A DNA stretch of 64,000 nt, from contig CAVWLB010000010.1 of the NCBI GenBank assembly GCA_963755695.1, forward strand, positions 248,001-312,000, read 5' to 3'. Origin of the DNA: QHWT01 sp963755695 (GTDB lineage: Bacteria > Acidobacteriota > Vicinamibacteria > Vicinamibacterales > 2-12-FULL-66-21). Shown piece by piece: positions 63,408-64,000 of the stretch (position 1 is the first letter of the stretch; each line of letters starts with the position of its first letter). The notes beneath the pieces were generated by a model, which saw nothing but the letters and a program-made list of their open reading frames with translations, was not told the DNA's origin and ran no database searches. A program made the position numbers and the translations under genes.

Positions 63408-64000
63408 CAGGAGGCCAGCCCCAGCGCCGCCTGCAGCACCCGCTCCTGTGTCGCCTCGTGCGCGTCGAGCACGGTTTGCAACCGGCCCTGGTGCATGACG
63501 AGCACACGATCGCTCATGCCGAGGATCTCGGGCAACTCCGACGAGATCATCAGGATGCCGGCACCCTCGGCGGCCAGACGATCGAGCAGATGATAGATTT
63601 CCATTTTCGCCGCCACGTCGATGCCGCGCGTGGGCTCGTCGACGATCAGGACGTCGGCACCGGCCGCGAGCCACTTACCGAGCACCACCTTCTGCTGGTT
63701 CCCGCCGCTGAGCGTCAGCACGCGAGTCGAAGGGTTGGGCGTCTTGATCCGGAGCTCGTTGATCCATCGCGTTGCCAGCTCGTGCTCGCGGCGCCGATCG
63801 ATCACGCCGGCGCGAGCCAGTCGGGCGAGCTGCGGCAGGGCCAGGTTGGCCGCGACGCTCTGTCCCGGCACGAAGCCGTGCCGCTTGCGGTCCTCCGGGA
63901 CGAGCCCGATCCCGGCCCGAATCGCATCCGATGGCGCCCGCACGCGCAGCGGGCGTCCGTCGAGGACGACACGTCCGTGGTGCGGGAGGTCGGCCCCGGC
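63407..64000 (-). CDS. Sugar ABC transporter ATP-binding protein, C-terminal part
   Basis: The window holds the last 197 residues; the start lies beyond the right edge. It is the second nucleotide-binding domain of a double-domain RbsA/MglA-type ATPase: GIGLVPEDRKRHGFVPGQSVAANL, then the signature LSGGNQQKVVLGKWLAAGADVLIVDEPTRGIDVAAK with Walker B, and the His-loop-equivalent ISSELPEILGMSDRVLVM. It powers uptake with the permease and binding protein downstream. The first NBD is not visible. Confidence 0.93.
   Translation of the reverse strand, partial: AGADLPHHGRVVLDGRPLRVRAPSDAIRAGIGLVPEDRKRHGFVPGQSVAANLALPQLARLARAGVIDRRREHELATRWINELRIKTPNPSTRVLTLSGGNQQKVVLGKWLAAGADVLIVDEPTRGIDVAAKMEIYHLLDRLAAEGAGILMISSELPEILGMSDRVLVMHQGRLQTVLDAHEATQERVLQAALGLAS

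Overview
The window is a high-GC, densely packed bacterial chromosome segment. The gene mix suggests an Acidobacteriota genome, most likely Vicinamibacteria-like: bacillithiol BshC, PEGA-domain proteins, a very long PIG-L deacetylase, carboxypeptidase-regulatory-domain TonB receptors, an HDAC-like deacetylase and a LamG/galactose-oxidase protein. This placement is an inference from gene content and was not tested. Many unmistakable housekeeping genes (fabF, etfAB, ETF-QO, dnaJ, grpE, hrcA, prmA, rsmE) are broken by single-base shifts that cluster in patches at about 0-4.2, 27.6-29.9, 31.5-40 and 43.5-47.4 kb. I read these as consensus errors, not decay, and annotate such genes as one CDS each.

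Layout. 0-4.2 kb: end of fabF, then the electron-transfer flavoprotein set etfB-etfA-ETF:quinone oxidoreductase. 4.3-5.0 kb: DUF374 acyltransferase. 5.1-10.9 kb: an envelope/exopolysaccharide cluster (PEGA protein, TonB-domain protein, Wzz-like chain-length protein, ExeA-like ATPase, CpsD-like tyrosine kinase). 11.1-16.2 kb: HDAC-like protein, leuS, lptE, holA. 16.3-21.1 kb (minus): rpsT, S4-domain protein, lytic transglycosylase, alaS, recX. 21.1-22.9 kb: a hairpin-rich area around an unrecognised secreted protein. 22.9-25.2 kb: pilT and ilvE. 25.2-31.2 kb: a metal-binding protein, a cytochrome c-domain protein and a large copper-radical-oxidase-like protein. 31.4-40.3 kb: Ser/Thr kinase, rsmE, the CIRCE-controlled hrcA-grpE-dnaJ-prmA operon, an amidohydrolase, XdhC and a PpiC lipoprotein. 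40.4-51.7 kb: class A PBP, TonB receptor, PIG-L deacetylase, argH, bshC. 51.8-59.4 kb: a PEGA pseudokinase translationally coupled to carA, then carB coupled to a PfkB kinase. 59.6-64 kb (minus): an inositol-type catabolic and ABC uptake operon (ATPase, permease, binding protein, IolG, IolB).

The most unusual content is non-coding. Several families of small dispersed palindromic elements sit at gene ends. (1) Seven-bp-periodic arms arranged as inverted repeats occur at 4.2, 31.3 and 49.9 kb; a direct-only heptamer tract lies inside leuS at 12.7 kb and a weaker one at 59.5 kb. (2) The 13-mer GGGGTCTGACCCC or a near copy occurs five times at two loci and supplies the stop codons of two unrelated genes (both end Leu-Gly-Val-stop). 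(3) TGTAGG-headed hairpins lie after carA, where they contain its stop, and after the PfkB kinase. (4) A 32-bp hairpin repeat flanks the secreted-protein gene, beside a second conserved stem motif present twice. These elements are the best candidates here for something undescribed.
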